From Rhipicephalus microplus (taxonomy: Eukaryota; Arthropoda; Arachnida; Ixodida; Ixodidae): 64,000 bases of DNA. The position numbers were made by a program, and so were the translations under genes. The notes beneath the pieces were generated by a model. The model was given only the letters and a program-made list of their open reading frames with translations. It ran no database searches and was not told where the DNA came from. The DNA lies in the NCBI RefSeq assembly GCF_043290135.1, contig NC_134701.1, positions 101,076,702-101,140,701 of the forward strand, given 5' to 3'. Shown here piece after piece: positions 23,318-32,569 of this stretch (position 1 is the stretch's first letter; every line of letters begins with the position of its first letter).

Positions 23318-25005
23318 AATTGGCCCCGTATCTGCAAGTAATCTGCAAATGTCGTCGAAAGACGATAGTCTTGCTTGTGGAGAGAGTGAGCAAAACATTT
23401 ATTTGATGTTGTGCACAAGAAAATTGGTGAATGGTATTCCGGAGGCGCTGCAGAGTGCCTCGAGCATGCAGAGGAGGCGAACGAGCGCATCAAGTCACGT
23501 CTCACTTGAGACATGAGCGCCATCTGGCAGTTTTTTTAAAGACGATAGTCTTTCGTGGGGACCTTCGATGCAAAAATTTTGCTCTGTCTGTCTGTACATT
23601 TGTCTGTTGTCTACCTTTAACGGTACCGGGTACTCTAGCCGCCTGCGCTAGGAGCTCAGCCGGTCACGATGTACCGACGGGCGCCTATCTCCCACGCGTA
23701 CTTTGTCCCGCGAATGCGGAGGGGGGGGGGAGAGGGGGGTTAGATGCTTGTGCGCGCGAGCTTATCCTTCGGAGGGGAAGAGTCGCACGTCCTCGACATT
23801 GACCAAAACAATCGCGTTTGCTTTTTAAAGATGATAGCCTTTCTTGTGTACCTTCGACGCGAAAATATGAGGTCTGTGTGTCAGTACATTTGTCTGTTTG
23901 TCAACCATTAACGGTACCGGGTACTCTAAAGGGCACCAGTCGAAAACCCAAACGGCCGACCTCATCTGCAGCACCCATCAATGTTGCTCAAACGTCAGCG
24001 TTCATACTTGTGCGATTGTCGATTAAAAAGCAATTATTGCGTATATCTGAAGCACCATAGCAACACATATATGATCTGCATGTGCATGTTTTACTACAAA
24101 AGGCATACATAGGTAATTCTAAGGACCGTAGCGTTTACCACGCTGCGCTGACCATGCAACGCATGCACAAAAAGGCGAGTGTTTATAACGCTTTGCGATG
24201 ACGACATGGTGGCGACACATACCGGTCACCTTGCGTTCTACACCTTATCATCTCTGAGACGGTCGCGCACACGCCCGTCTCGAACGCGCAACCTTTTCCA
24301 AGAAAACTGACAGATGGCACTCATGTCTCTCAAGTGACGTGACTTGATGCGCTCGTTCCCCTCCGCTACACGCTCGAGGCACTCTAACACAGCGCCTCCA
24401 GAATGCCATTCACCAATTTTCTGGCGCAGAACATCAAATAAATGTTTTGTTCACTCTCTACACATGCAATACAACCGTCTTTCGATGATATTTGCAGATT
24501 AACATGCAGATACGCGGGTCATTCTTTTGGAAAACAAACGCGTCGCGCTGAGATGGGCACGCGCGTCCATTTAGGAAGTTTTAAGGTGTAGAACTCAAGG
24601 CAACCGGTAGGGGCCATCACCTTGTCTTCATAGCTAAGCCTTGGAAACAGTCGTCTTTCCGTGCAAGCGATGCATGATCAGCGCAGAGTGATAAGCGCTA
24701 CGGTCGTTAGCATTACTTATGTATGCCTTTTCTAGTAAAAGATGAACATGCAGAACATATATGTTGTTCTGTTGCCTCAGATATTGGCAATAATTCCTTT
24801 TTCATTGACAATTGCACACGTATGAACGCTGATCATGAGCAACATTGGTAGGCGCTGCGGATGGGGTCGGCCGTTCGGGGCATCGGCTGGTGCTGTTTAG
24901 AGTACCCGGTTCGCGGTAACAGTAAACAAACAGACAAATGTAGAGACAGACAGACCAAAGTTCTTGCGTCGAAGGTCCTCAAGAAAGACTACAGTCTTTA
25001 AAAAA
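23318..25005. repeat. Composite long inverted repeat (foldback/MITE-like)
   Basis: A segment 'B' of about 420 bp at 23822-24244 recurs inverted at 24585-25005, with roughly 80% identity by eye. Its outer tip is TTTTTAAAGANNNTAGNCTTTCTTG. Between the arms lies segment 'A' inverted (24301-24538), and an upright 'A' is at 23318-23537. A shortened upright 'B' follows at 23533-23650. So the order is A, partial B, B, A inverted, B inverted. B carries the CTGTCTGTACATTTGTCTG motif and CGGTACCGGGTACTCTA. No protein frame is conserved. I infer a non-autonomous element with long terminal inverted repeats, duplicated or nested; target duplications were not resolved. Confidence 0.75.
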
Positions 25006-25569
25006 GCAGCGCCAGCCGGGTCCCGTTATGTGTGCGTTCTGGCCTTTGAGGAAGGAAGTCGGGCTTGTGACTAGGGTAGTGACTGCCGACGGGTGGGTGA
25101 CGATGGTGGTGCACCCGCCACGGTCGAATGGTTTCTCTTTCTTCGATGCTCACCTAAACCACCGTTTGGGAATAAATACAGTTTCGTAGAATAAAAGCTG
25201 TGCAGAACACGTCACGGCAATGAATGCATTGATGGTATGCGACGGCCATATAAACATAAATTTCTGGACGTCACCTGTATTTCAAATGATTACTTTCGTC
25301 TAATTTTTTGTTGATGGAGGAGACGCTTGTATTTTACACTATTAACTGAAACATCATTGGTAAACTTGTGCTGTATCCATAATATTCTCGAAGCGGTGAA
25401 GTCAGTGATTCTTTAACGAGTGAAGTATTCTTGATGTTGGCGAAGGGGTGGAGTGTGTTAATTTCCTGGACACTATGTCTGCTTTTCTGTCCGTAAATAC
25501 GAGCATTTTTTGCATGTAGCTGAAATCTACAAAACAATCCTATCGTCTTTGTTTTTCATATAGACACGT
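25006..25569. other. No feature recognised
   Basis: Unique-looking sequence up to the start of homology with the later duplicated blocks. No supported coding content. Confidence 0.5.
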
Positions 25570-25843
25570 GTCAAAATTTAATTGATTCTGACATCAATGT
25601 AGAACATCGTGTTATGAAGTTTCCATTAGCAAAGTCAGTGTTAGAATTTATATAAAGCGCAATTATTGTTGAAGTGCTTTAGGTTGTGAATGACAAAACT
25701 GAACGCAGCCATAATGGAAGAACACCAGTGGACTACACACATCTCATTGAAGAAAAAAACTGCGCTTTAGTTGGTAACAAAAAGACAAAGAAAGAGTTTA
25801 AACACAAAATACAGTCCACAAGAACTGATCAGTCAGATATTGT

Positions 25844-26446
25844 CTAGTTCGTCATAAACATCTGGTCGTCAGATGCTCGTGTTCTCGCTTTCTCGCAAGA
25901 CGAAGGCGAAAAGGCCTCCCGTCGGCCCACTACACCTGAAGCCACAGCGGGGAAGCCAACGTCAGCAGCCGACTTGGACGCGTTGATGTTGTTGAAGGAA
26001 AAGATAGCGAGGTCGAACCAGGTCATGACCGGGTGTTGCAAGCCTACGAACAGCTGTCGTTCTGGAAGGGGCCTCAGGGCAACTAGCGCGGCCCAGATCA
26101 GGACTAGGACAAGAAGGCCTGCCAGCACCATAAGAGTAATCCTTGACTTCCGGATGTTCTGCACAGGCGATGTTCGACGCTGGCTTCGTAACAGCAGCTT
26201 TTTTCCCGAGAACGTGCTGTACAGCATTGTGGACGTCGCACGTCTGGCACGATGACGAGGCAACGGCACAGCTCGGTTGCCGCAAGCACTCTCGTGCTCC
26301 TTGCTCCTCGTCGGCTGGGCGTCGAACTGGGCGCGCTTTCGCTGTCTGGGGGTTACAGCAGGCTGGAACTGTGCTTCTCTCCAGGAACAGGCTGGTGACC
26401 GGGCCTTCGGTGGAGCCTCGAAACGATCCTGCTGGCGTCCGACCAA
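25844..26446 (-). CDS. Basic single-pass membrane protein family, copy 1
   Basis: 200 codons on the minus strand. Residues 1-100 are Arg/Lys-rich, with a segment also found in the other copies (Cys-Gly-Asn-Arg-Ala-Val-Pro-Leu-Pro-Arg-His). Residues 103-124 form one strong hydrophobic helix (Leu-Met-Val-Leu-Ala-Gly-Leu-Leu). A tail with Val-Gly-Leu-Gln-His and Phe-Ser-Phe-Asn-Asn-Ile-Asn follows. The basic N-terminus suggests a type II membrane topology. No known domain is recognised. An alternative upstream frame (26353-26553) starts with a better ATG and encodes the Lys/Arg tract near the block's (TTC)n run, but it is out of frame with the helix. So either an intron joins them or the copy has a frameshift. 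Similar copies lie at 35204-35749 and 49807-50481. Confidence 0.4.
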   Translation of the reverse strand: MVGRQQDRFEAPPKARSPACSWREAQFQPAVTPRQRKRAQFDAQPTRSKEHESACGNRAVPLPRHRARRATSTMLYSTFSGKKLLLRSQRRTSPVQNIRKSRITLMVLAGLLVLVLIWAALVALRPLPERQLFVGLQHPVMTWFDLAIFSFNNINASKSAADVGFPAVASGVVGRREAFSPSSCEKARTRASDDQMFMTN

Positions 26447-26939
26447 AACGGGGCAGGCGACGTTCTCTGCAGCTTCTTCTTCCTCTTCTTCTTCTTCTCT
26501 GGTGACTCATAGCCAATGCAGAAAATGAGCCAAGCAGTGGGTGAATTTTTCATTTTTTAGTATATTGCTCATTTAAGCTAGATCTCCGTACTGTAACCTA
26601 TTTATTTACGAGTATTATTGATGATATATTTAAAAGATGACGTATTTAGAAAGATATTTTTCTTAAAAGATTGATAAACTCCTCAATCGGGAGAAAAACA
26701 TCTGTGTGTAGCGAGTACACGATCCGAAAGAAAGAATAACTGATTCTATCAATTTCTGACCCATATTTTAAAGATGAGGTACCATGAATGAAGTGTTCTT
26801 ATCATATCTTGTGGACCTTACAAGCAATGGAGTTTATGGAGTAAAAATAATAAACATTTTAAGATAAAGTTTCGATGCTCATTCGTATCTAGTAAGTACA
26901 ATATTCTTATTGTTTATAGATAATAAATTAAACCATCAA

Positions 26940-27607
26940 TCTTTTTTCAAAAGAAACAAAAATAAACAAAAAACAGAGCTTTCCCACAAAGGTGGAGCAA
27001 TAAATGCAATAGCAACAACTTGAAAGGTCACACGCAGAATGGAAATCAGATTGAAACAGGCCTCATGTTTCTCACTCACAAACAATGCACGAAAGGCACT
27101 CAGAGGTAAGGGTGCACATGAACAAGCGTGTGGTTTTTTTACTTCACTGTGTCTTAAAAGCACGCGTGTTTCGCACACGGATACTGTAATGATTGCAGTG
27201 ACCTTTGTGCACCTGGTAACTACAACAGAGTCATTCCAGGTGAAGCCCAAGGCAAGCCAAAATAAACGATCCTCCCCTCCTCGCCACCGCGAGATAAGGG
27301 CGCTCGAGAGAGCGTCACTCTGCTTCTCTAAACCGAGCAAATCACGCGTAGGAGATTAGAGCGGGCATCACCACGCGATGCGGCGACACGCGCTCAGTGT
27401 GCTCCTTGCTAGTAATCCTGAAAACACAATTCTCCCCGAGATGCTCGTGAGCAGCGGCGAGTGGCAGATATAAATAGCTTGCCGTTCGAACGGTGAAGGA
27501 CGTGCTCCGGGGTCGCTTTGTGGTTAACGCCTCGCTTTCACGACACTGAAGCCCCATGTTCGATTCCGTGCCCTGGAGTAATTTTTTTCTGGATTTTTTC
27601 CTTGCGC

Positions 27608-27695
<88 letters not shown>

Positions 27696-27765
27696 TACAT
27701 GACATAGACGCTAACGTCGTTAGGAAAATCCAGCTGAGAGTGTCCATATAAACCGCAACAATAAA
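26940..27765. other. Insertion unique to block 1
   Basis: Blocks 2 and 3 pass directly from the sequence near 26930 to that near 27770, so these roughly 820 bp arrived after duplication or were lost elsewhere. The left part (26940-27500) is not recognised; 27240-27440 is G+C-richer and contains GCGAGATAAGGGCGCTCGAGAG. The right part is the SINE at 27505-27692. Confidence 0.6.
27505..27692 (+). mobile_element. tRNA-like SINE ending in (AT)n
   Basis: CTCCGGGGTCGCTTTGTGG opens a tRNA-like head, with an A-box-like TGTGGTTAACGCC and a B-box-like GTTCGATTCC (27558-27567). The head closes with CCCTGGAG, so that the ends CTCCGGG and CCCTGGAG pair as an acceptor-like stem. The T-arm does not pair and the anticodon loop lacks the usual U, so it is not a tRNA gene. 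It ends in a short T-rich body and a 40-unit (AT)n run (27611-27692). It differs from the Ruka-like copies. Confidence 0.6.
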
Positions 27766-27809
27766 TGCTTTGCATGTGTCGACACAGCAGGACAATAGTA
27801 TAGGTTAGT

Positions 27810-28210
27810 CTGTTGGGTTATTTGGTTTCATTCATAAAATTCCGCACAATCACGCAGGCGTTTGAACTGGCGAGCCGAGAAATGGAAGATCCAAACAAAA
27901 AGAGGCTCCCAAAACAGGTGAACTCATTCTCATAGCACGTAAATGAGTTTGCAACTTAGAGCTTACAGCTGTAGTGCAGGTCTAAAAGAAGTAATCAATA
28001 GTTTCTAGCTCGCGAAAACAACCACACATTGAAGAAACAGCCTCACGTGACCTGGGCTGGTAGAAATTTTGTTTCGGCACGCGATAGCACCACCTCGCAA
28101 CTGCTACTTCTAGTTTACGTGTTTCACAAAACGACAGGCACCGGGGATAAAGCAAGTCCTGATATTTTGTGGAATATGCCGGTACTGTACCTGCTATGCT
28201 CTGCATAACG
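27810..28210 (-). pseudogene. I-like LINE C-terminal domain, in block 1
   Basis: The minus strand reads Arg-Lys-Leu-Glu-Val-Ala-Val-Ala-Arg, then a Tyr-Arg-Val-Pro motif and Glu-Leu-Glu-Thr-Ile-Asp-Tyr-Phe-Phe. In another frame it then reads Val-Ile-Val-Arg-Asn-Phe-Met-Asn-Glu-Thr-Lys followed by a stop. The same order (basic Leu-Glu-Val-Ala-Leu helix, zinc-knuckle region with Glu-Thr-Ile-Glu, final helix) is seen in the better LINE copy at 57850-58780. Stops and frameshifts make it dead. Equivalent pieces sit at the same place in block 2 (36745-36930) and block 3 (52440-52860), so the LINE was already there before duplication. Confidence 0.7.
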
Positions 28211-29150
28211 TTATGCCTGTGAAATCACGCAGACGTTAACGTAGGTAGATGGTGTAAAACATGGTAAAATTTACTCACTGCTGCTGCAGCACGCAGCCAC
28301 GCTCCCGCTTTGTTCTCTTTCAACATAGAATACAGAACAAAAGTGCACACAGTGAGCCGTATTGTCAATATAAATCCGTTGTAACAAGGTAATAAAACAA
28401 GTAAATAAAACGTGCACTGCTCTTGCCTCCTGCTTTGAACATAGGCCAATAAACTTTTTCTTGTCCGTGAAATCACTCCTTTTATGACTTCTCCTTTAAT
28501 GAAATTTTGCTACTCTCAACGTTCTTTTAATGTTGAAAGAAGAATAATTATTCCTCCGTGAACAAATTTCAATTTGTCTCTTTTCCAGTTATTCCCACCT
28601 AGAAAGTAGTAGTTAAAACATTTCCTATGGTTTCTTTCCAAAATAAAGGGGTGCTCTTCTGTCAATTTTGAGAGCTATCGATTGCTGTCCAAGCGAAAGG
28701 CCTGTAATGAATGAACTAAAAAAATTCAACAAGGTTGTGGCTTTGAAGACACCATTGTGTGTCACTGTGTTGCGTTGCGTCAAGGGAAACAACTTTGTGA
28801 TGTGCACTCTCGACAGCGACTTGTTTTCTGGACGCGTACTTGTAATCCTTCCTTTGTCTGACTCTCGGCCACTAGGGCAATCATGAAGTTTTTGTTAGAT
28901 TTTCTACTCGATGAAACAAAAGAGAACTACGAATGGGGTTCCTCATCAATTAGATGACAGCTGATAGCATAGCGGAATACTATATCAGTAATGAGAGGGG
29001 GGGGCGAGTATTTTAACTTAACCTAACAAGACGCAGAAGATTTAGGTTACACAGGCCTATGCACCTACATCGAGGCATGACGAAAGTTGGTTGAATGCCT
29101 CTGCGAAGATGTAATCTTGCTTTGAAATAAGACAAAAACACAGTGTATTG
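28211..29150. other. Block 1 sequence shared with block 2 only; no gene
   Basis: Aligned by eye with 36930-37890 (for example CTCTTTCAACATAGAAT and GACAGCTGATAGCATAGCG). The frames in the two copies (such as 28668-28886 plus) are not conserved, so I read this as non-coding duplicated sequence. Confidence 0.6.
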
Positions 29151-29339
29151 TTACCTTTACGAAAGGGTTTATTCCGCTGTGACGTATACCGGTAGACTTA
29201 TTGATGTTACACGCCGGAGGCTTTTCTCTGTATCTGAATATTTACTACTCAAACATATTCCTGTTCCCCGCTATCCAGAGCTCATACCCAATTCACGTAT
29301 GCAGTAACATTGCCCTCCACGCAGACGAAGCCCACCGGG
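29151..29339. other. Probable untranslated flank of the gypsy remnant
   Basis: It lies beyond the end of block homology and, on the minus strand, downstream of the integrase remnant. It may be 3' internal or LTR sequence, but no LTR pair was found. Confidence 0.3.
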
Positions 29340-29818
29340 AAAGTTAAAGGATCTCTGAGAATAAAGTGCTCCAAATGTGTTATATGAACCAGTTCAGTCT
29401 TTTCAGACCGTTGGCCATTTGAGTGAAGACGCTCTATGTGGGTAATAAATTGTTTATACGGCCCAGAATAAGATAAGGTCCCCCCTTGTGCACCAGCAGT
29501 TTTTCACACAACCCGCATTTTCTAATTTTCGTTCGCAGCAGCACGAGGTCTCCGCAATTGCACGTCGCGTGTTGCGGTCGACGGTCTAAACGTGGTATCG
29601 AGCGATCTTGCGAAGCGAGAGTAAGCAGGTTAGCAAGACGTCGAGCTTCATCTGCACGGCCGACAATCTCGGATATACAGGAGTTATGGTAGTCCCAAAA
29701 CGGGAAGACTATATCGAGGGTATGAGGAGGTGGCCGAGCATACAGAAGAAAGAGCGTACTGTAGCCTGTATTTTCATGCTGTGTGGTTTACAATTCATAG
29801 GTGATGACAGGTAGGACG
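29340..29818 (-). pseudogene. Ty3/gypsy-type integrase C-terminal remnant
   Basis: The minus strand reads Gln-His-Glu-Asn-Thr-Gly-Tyr-Ser and Phe-Leu-Leu-Tyr-Ala-Arg-Pro-Pro, then a long basic helix (Ala-Arg-Arg-Leu-Ala-Asn-Leu). Next comes Gly-Asp-Leu-Val-Leu-Leu-Arg, then Glu-Lys-Leu-Leu-Val-His-Lys-Gly-Gly-Pro-Tyr. This is the classic order at the end of a gypsy integrase: the 'tG-x-SPF-LLYGR' end of the core, the linker, and the GDLV...KL...GPY C-terminal fold. A stop near 29787 and a frameshift near 29440, after which the Thr-His-Leu-Glu-His end is read in another frame, make it inactive. The catalytic core, the rest of pol and both LTRs were not found. Confidence 0.8.
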
Positions 29819-29878
29819 CCATTCCCGTTCCAGTGATATAATACGAAAAGCACCGATAGCATGTTTGCGGGAGTCTTG

Positions 29879-30060
29879 CACTCTTAAAAAAAGAATGTTT
29901 TATTTACTAAGTCCGGTTGACCAAGTACTTGTCACATATGTTACTAACTGGTTGGTAAGTGAAGTTAGCAACGGGGAGGCTAATAATCATTACTACCTCT
30001 ACCGTTACTAACGCAATTAAAATGCTTACTAACGCAGGAAGTAATCGTTGCTAGCGAAAT
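29879..30060 (+). repeat. Truncated relative of the TTACTA-rich element
   Basis: It starts with the same terminal word CACTCTTA and shares, at the same distance, GTACTTG and GTCACATATGT with the end of the 50689-52015 element. GTTACTAAC-type words follow. I could not find the second end before the LINE at 30230, so this is a partial copy. Confidence 0.6.
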
Positions 30061-30409
30061 AAAATGAACTAGGCATGATAATTACCTCACGTTTCATCTG
30101 TTATAATACGGTCGTATTCGCGAGCTTCACTATTTTGATATATCATTCAGTAATTACACACTAAATTTCATAAAGGAGAATACCACACCTACACAAGTCC
30201 ACACGAGAATTTTTTTTAGTTATTGCCTTGCATATAAAGACTGTTCACACCTCACATATTTACACCATGGTCAAAATACAAGTGCATCACAATATACACT
30301 CACTAAATTCATTGAAGTACTGTCAGCTCTCAGCTGACTACTGATCAATACTTGGCCATTCGTAACAATGGCTCAATGAGCACAATTCAATCTAGTACAT
30401 CCTCTTGGC

Positions 30410-30957
30410 CCTTCAGAAAAAGGCACACAGAATTGCAAATATATTAGCGCACAGATAGCACTTCTACATACGCGTTTTCAAAGGCACACTGGGTTATTCA
30501 TATACTGGGCAGGCCCAGAAGCATAATTAGATCATAAGGTACGCCTGCCTCCTTTTTAACCGAAAGAAAACGTATGCTGTCTGAACTTCACGGTAATTAT
30601 TTTTTCAAGGTTCTCTGCAATATGTCCCACAAAAAGACCCCTCTTCAGCAATCTATAAAGACGTGTTCAATTGTTTCCGCTTTACTACACAAAGTGCAAA
30701 GAGTGCTCCATGGGACAAACATTCCCCTATCTTGCAACCCCCTTTTAACTGGTAAGGTACCAGTTTGTAATTTAAAAAGAAATGTTTTACCCCTGGTGCT
30801 ACAAAAATTCTTTTAACAAGTTTCAGAACACCTGTCCCGAACCTGCACAATATAGCTGACGGTAAAATAGTACAGGAAGTAAAACATCGACAAGGGCTTT
30901 ATAACATTTTTTACGTGACACTTTAGCCAGGTATTCCAACAAAAACTCACTGATAAA
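30410..30957 (-). pseudogene. LINE C-terminal region (lower part), broken
   Basis: From 30957 downward: Ser-Glu-Phe-Leu-Leu-Glu-Tyr-Leu-Ala-Lys-Val-Ser-Arg-Lys, a stop near 30829, a frame change, then Val-Pro-Trp-Ser-Thr-Leu-Cys-Thr-Leu-Cys...Glu-His-Val-Phe-Ile-Asp-Cys. Next come Phe-Leu-Trp-Asp-Ile and, further on, Val-Pro-Tyr-Asp-Leu-Ile-Met-Leu-Leu-Gly-Leu. The Cys-x2-Cys...His-x4-Cys knuckle is kept although the frame is broken several times. Confidence 0.75.
30949..30957. repeat. Target-site duplication, left (9 bp)
   Basis: ACTGATAAA here is repeated at 31900-31908, flanking the plus-strand LINE. Joining across it rejoins the coding of the minus-strand LINE apart from a one-base frame difference. 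Confidence 0.75.
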
Positions 30958-31899
30958 ACTGTCGCATAGGACAACATCTACAGCAGCGGAGCTTGGCGCC
31001 TTACGTGCTGCTATACTTTATATCGCGGAAGCCCGACCTCAAAAATGGGCGGTGTTCTGCGACTCCAAGGCATCTCTTCAGATCTTGCAATCAGCTTTAC
31101 GACAAAGAGAGCATCAACAACTAGTGAGTGAAATAAGAGAAGTTATTCACGAAGTTTTATCAAAAGGACTTGATGCAGTGTTCCAGTGGTTACCGGGACA
31201 TTTTGGTATTGTCCGTAATGACCTTGCTGATAATGCTGCCCGATCCTCCCACGCGGACGCCTAGACAACCACAATTCCATTGTAGAGAACCGACACTGCA
31301 AGGGGCCTTCACTCATTCGCTAACACCATGTCAGAAACTTGGCTGAGAAACCCCAGTGTCAGGAACCACCGCCTACACAAATTGGACCCATCGAGAAAGC
31401 TTCAAGTTCTATCGGACTTCTCCCGCCAGGATGCAACTTTACTGTGTCGCTTGTGGTTAGGAGTAGCTTTTACAAAGGCGTACTCCTTTCGCATAGGATT
31501 GGCGGATAGCTCCCGATGTGAATCGTGCGACACTGACGAGACAATAGAACATCTACTGTGTTCATGTGAACGTTTTGCGAGCGAACGCAACTTGTTACGC
31601 GAAACATTAGAGACACTAGACAGTAGACCTTTTTCCGAAGAGAAAATCCTTGGCTCATGGCTTTACGCGTCGCTGGCCAGCAAAGCGACGCGTGCATTGT
31701 TGAGTTTTATAAAGACGACCGGACTACGCGACCGCTTATAAGCGTGCAATGGACAAGGTCACATCTACACACACGTTGCCCTTCACTTTTCTATCTCTTC
31801 ACTTTGATCCCCTCACCCCTTCCCCCAGTGCAGGGTAGCAAACCGGACGTGCGTCTGGTTGACATTCCTGCCTTTCATTTCTTCCCTTCCTCCTCCTCA
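30958..31899 (+). mobile_element. I-like LINE, 942 bp, 5'-truncated in RNase H
   Basis: This starts inside the RNase H domain and ends in a C+T-rich 3' untranslated region with CCCCAGTGCAGGGTAGCAAACC and CTGCCTTTCATTT. The same 3' words, reverse-complemented, identify the short LINE tails at 33925, 36490 and 47998. The 9 bp duplication on both sides shows a simple retrotransposition event into the older minus-strand LINE. Confidence 0.85.
30966..31741 (+). pseudogene. I-like LINE RNase H and zinc knuckle, two stops
   Basis: One frame runs the whole way but holds stops at 31262-31264 and 31283-31285. RNase H residues are visible: Glu in Ala-Ala-Glu-Leu, Asp in Phe-Cys-Asp-Ser, His in Leu-Pro-Gly-His-Phe-Gly and Asp in Leu-Ala-Asp-Asn-Ala-Ala. 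The first catalytic Asp lies upstream of the truncation. The C-terminal part has a Cys-Glu-Ser-Cys...His-Leu-Leu-Cys-Ser-Cys knuckle and ends Thr-Thr-Gly-Leu-Arg-Asp-Arg-Leu, closely matching the end of the fragment at 48176-48330. RNase H in this family removes RNA during second-strand synthesis. Stops and truncation make it inactive. Confidence 0.85.
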
Positions 31900-31908
31900 A
31901 CTGATAAA
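31900..31908. repeat. Target-site duplication, right (9 bp)
   Basis: Repeats ACTGATAAA of 30949-30957 at the 3' end of the plus-strand LINE. Confidence 0.75.
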
Positions 31909-32510
31909 GAGTGGAAAGACGAAACAACTTCCTTTAAATACCCTTGTATTGACGCTTGCACATTTGATGACGATACGAGCAATCCCGGCAGCACTCTAGA
32001 TAAACTTAGTTGTATAACATTCCTGAAAAAAGGGTCATCTACATCACTCAGAAAAGGGAAACGATTGACAAGTTTATTATGTACCAATGAACTAATCTGA
32101 GCCCGCCATCTCGAACGTTTCTGAAGAGGTTTGTGCGGCTTAATCGTTCCCAGGCAGAGCTCCATATGAAAAGTTCAAAGACTCTGTGTATTTTCTGTAC
32201 ACTTATCCGACTGCAGTGCAAAACCTGCATTACGTACCACAGCTTGCTCACTGGAAACAAGTTGCACGTTGTGGCACGTGCGATTATCGAACTACCCAAA
32301 CCTTTCTATTTTTCTACATCATTGCGCAATGCCTGTGTTTCTTTTTGCATGTTTTGCGTGTTCATGTGCTCAAGTAATGAAAAGAGCAAGTTGTGCGGCA
32401 CGCGATGAAATGCCTTTTCGAAGTCAATTTGAAGCATGGCGACATTTAGATGCATAGCGTCTGAACTTTCTATGATTGATCGTGCGATGTTTATGTTGGT
32501 CACTATTTTT
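31909..32510 (-). pseudogene. LINE reverse transcriptase fragment (upper part), broken
   Basis: From 32510 downward: Gln-Ile-Asp-Phe-Glu-Lys-Ala-Phe-His-Arg-Val-Pro-His (the conserved palm strand, with Asp changed to His in the 'FDRV' position). After a deletion that removes the catalytic box, the frame reads Ala-Arg-Ala-Thr-Thr-Cys-Asn-Leu-Phe and Gly-Gly-Leu-Arg-Leu-Val-His. In another frame it then reads Gly-Tyr-Leu-Lys-Glu-Val-Val-Ser-Ser. It has several frameshifts. It continues, beyond the inserted LINE, at 30957. Confidence 0.8.
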
Positions 32511-32569
32511 CTTCACTTTATGCCACAAGTTAGGTGGGAGCCACGGTGTAAGGAAAATAACTTAGGTGT

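Larger units (their letters stand above)
25570..29150 (-). repeat. Segmental duplication block 1
   Basis: Collinear, diverged sequence shared with block 2 (32570-37890) and block 3 (46960-52860). Matches begin near 25590 (CATCAATGTAGAA, AAGTCAGTGTT, GCGCAATTATTGTTGAA, GGAAGAACACCAGTG). They run through the membrane-protein frame, skip an insertion at about 26940-27765, and continue through the LINE fragment to about 29150 (ACATCGAGGCATGACG, AAGACAAAAACACAGT). All blocks have the same orientation, which fits tandem duplication of a multi-kilobase unit followed by insertions and decay. The left part present in blocks 2 and 3 (about 2.5 kb) is missing here. Confidence 0.85.
30230..32510 (-). mobile_element. 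LINE without visible RNase H, 5'-truncated, interrupted
   Basis: Minus-strand coding runs from 32510 down to 31909 and resumes from 30957 to about 30410, with an untranslated tail to about 30230. Order: reverse transcriptase palm (Phe-Glu-Lys-Ala-Phe), a thumb/connection region, then a C-terminal zinc knuckle (Cys-Thr-Leu-Cys...Glu-Thr-Ile-Glu-His-Val-Phe-Ile-Asp-Cys). The clade is not certain: L1/Tx1-like or a related tick group without RNase H. The gap at 30958-31899 is another LINE inserted on the opposite strand. Confidence 0.8.

Noticed and set aside
27505..27578. tRNA gene
   Set aside because: The T-arm does not pair and the anticodon loop lacks the conserved U; it continues into a SINE-like tail.
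27518..27795. Tyr-Ile repeat frames
   Set aside because: Products of the (AT)n run.
29340..29818. Complete endogenous retrovirus or intact gypsy element
   Set aside because: Only the integrase C-terminus is present, with a stop and a frameshift; no LTRs, protease, reverse transcriptase or envelope were found nearby.
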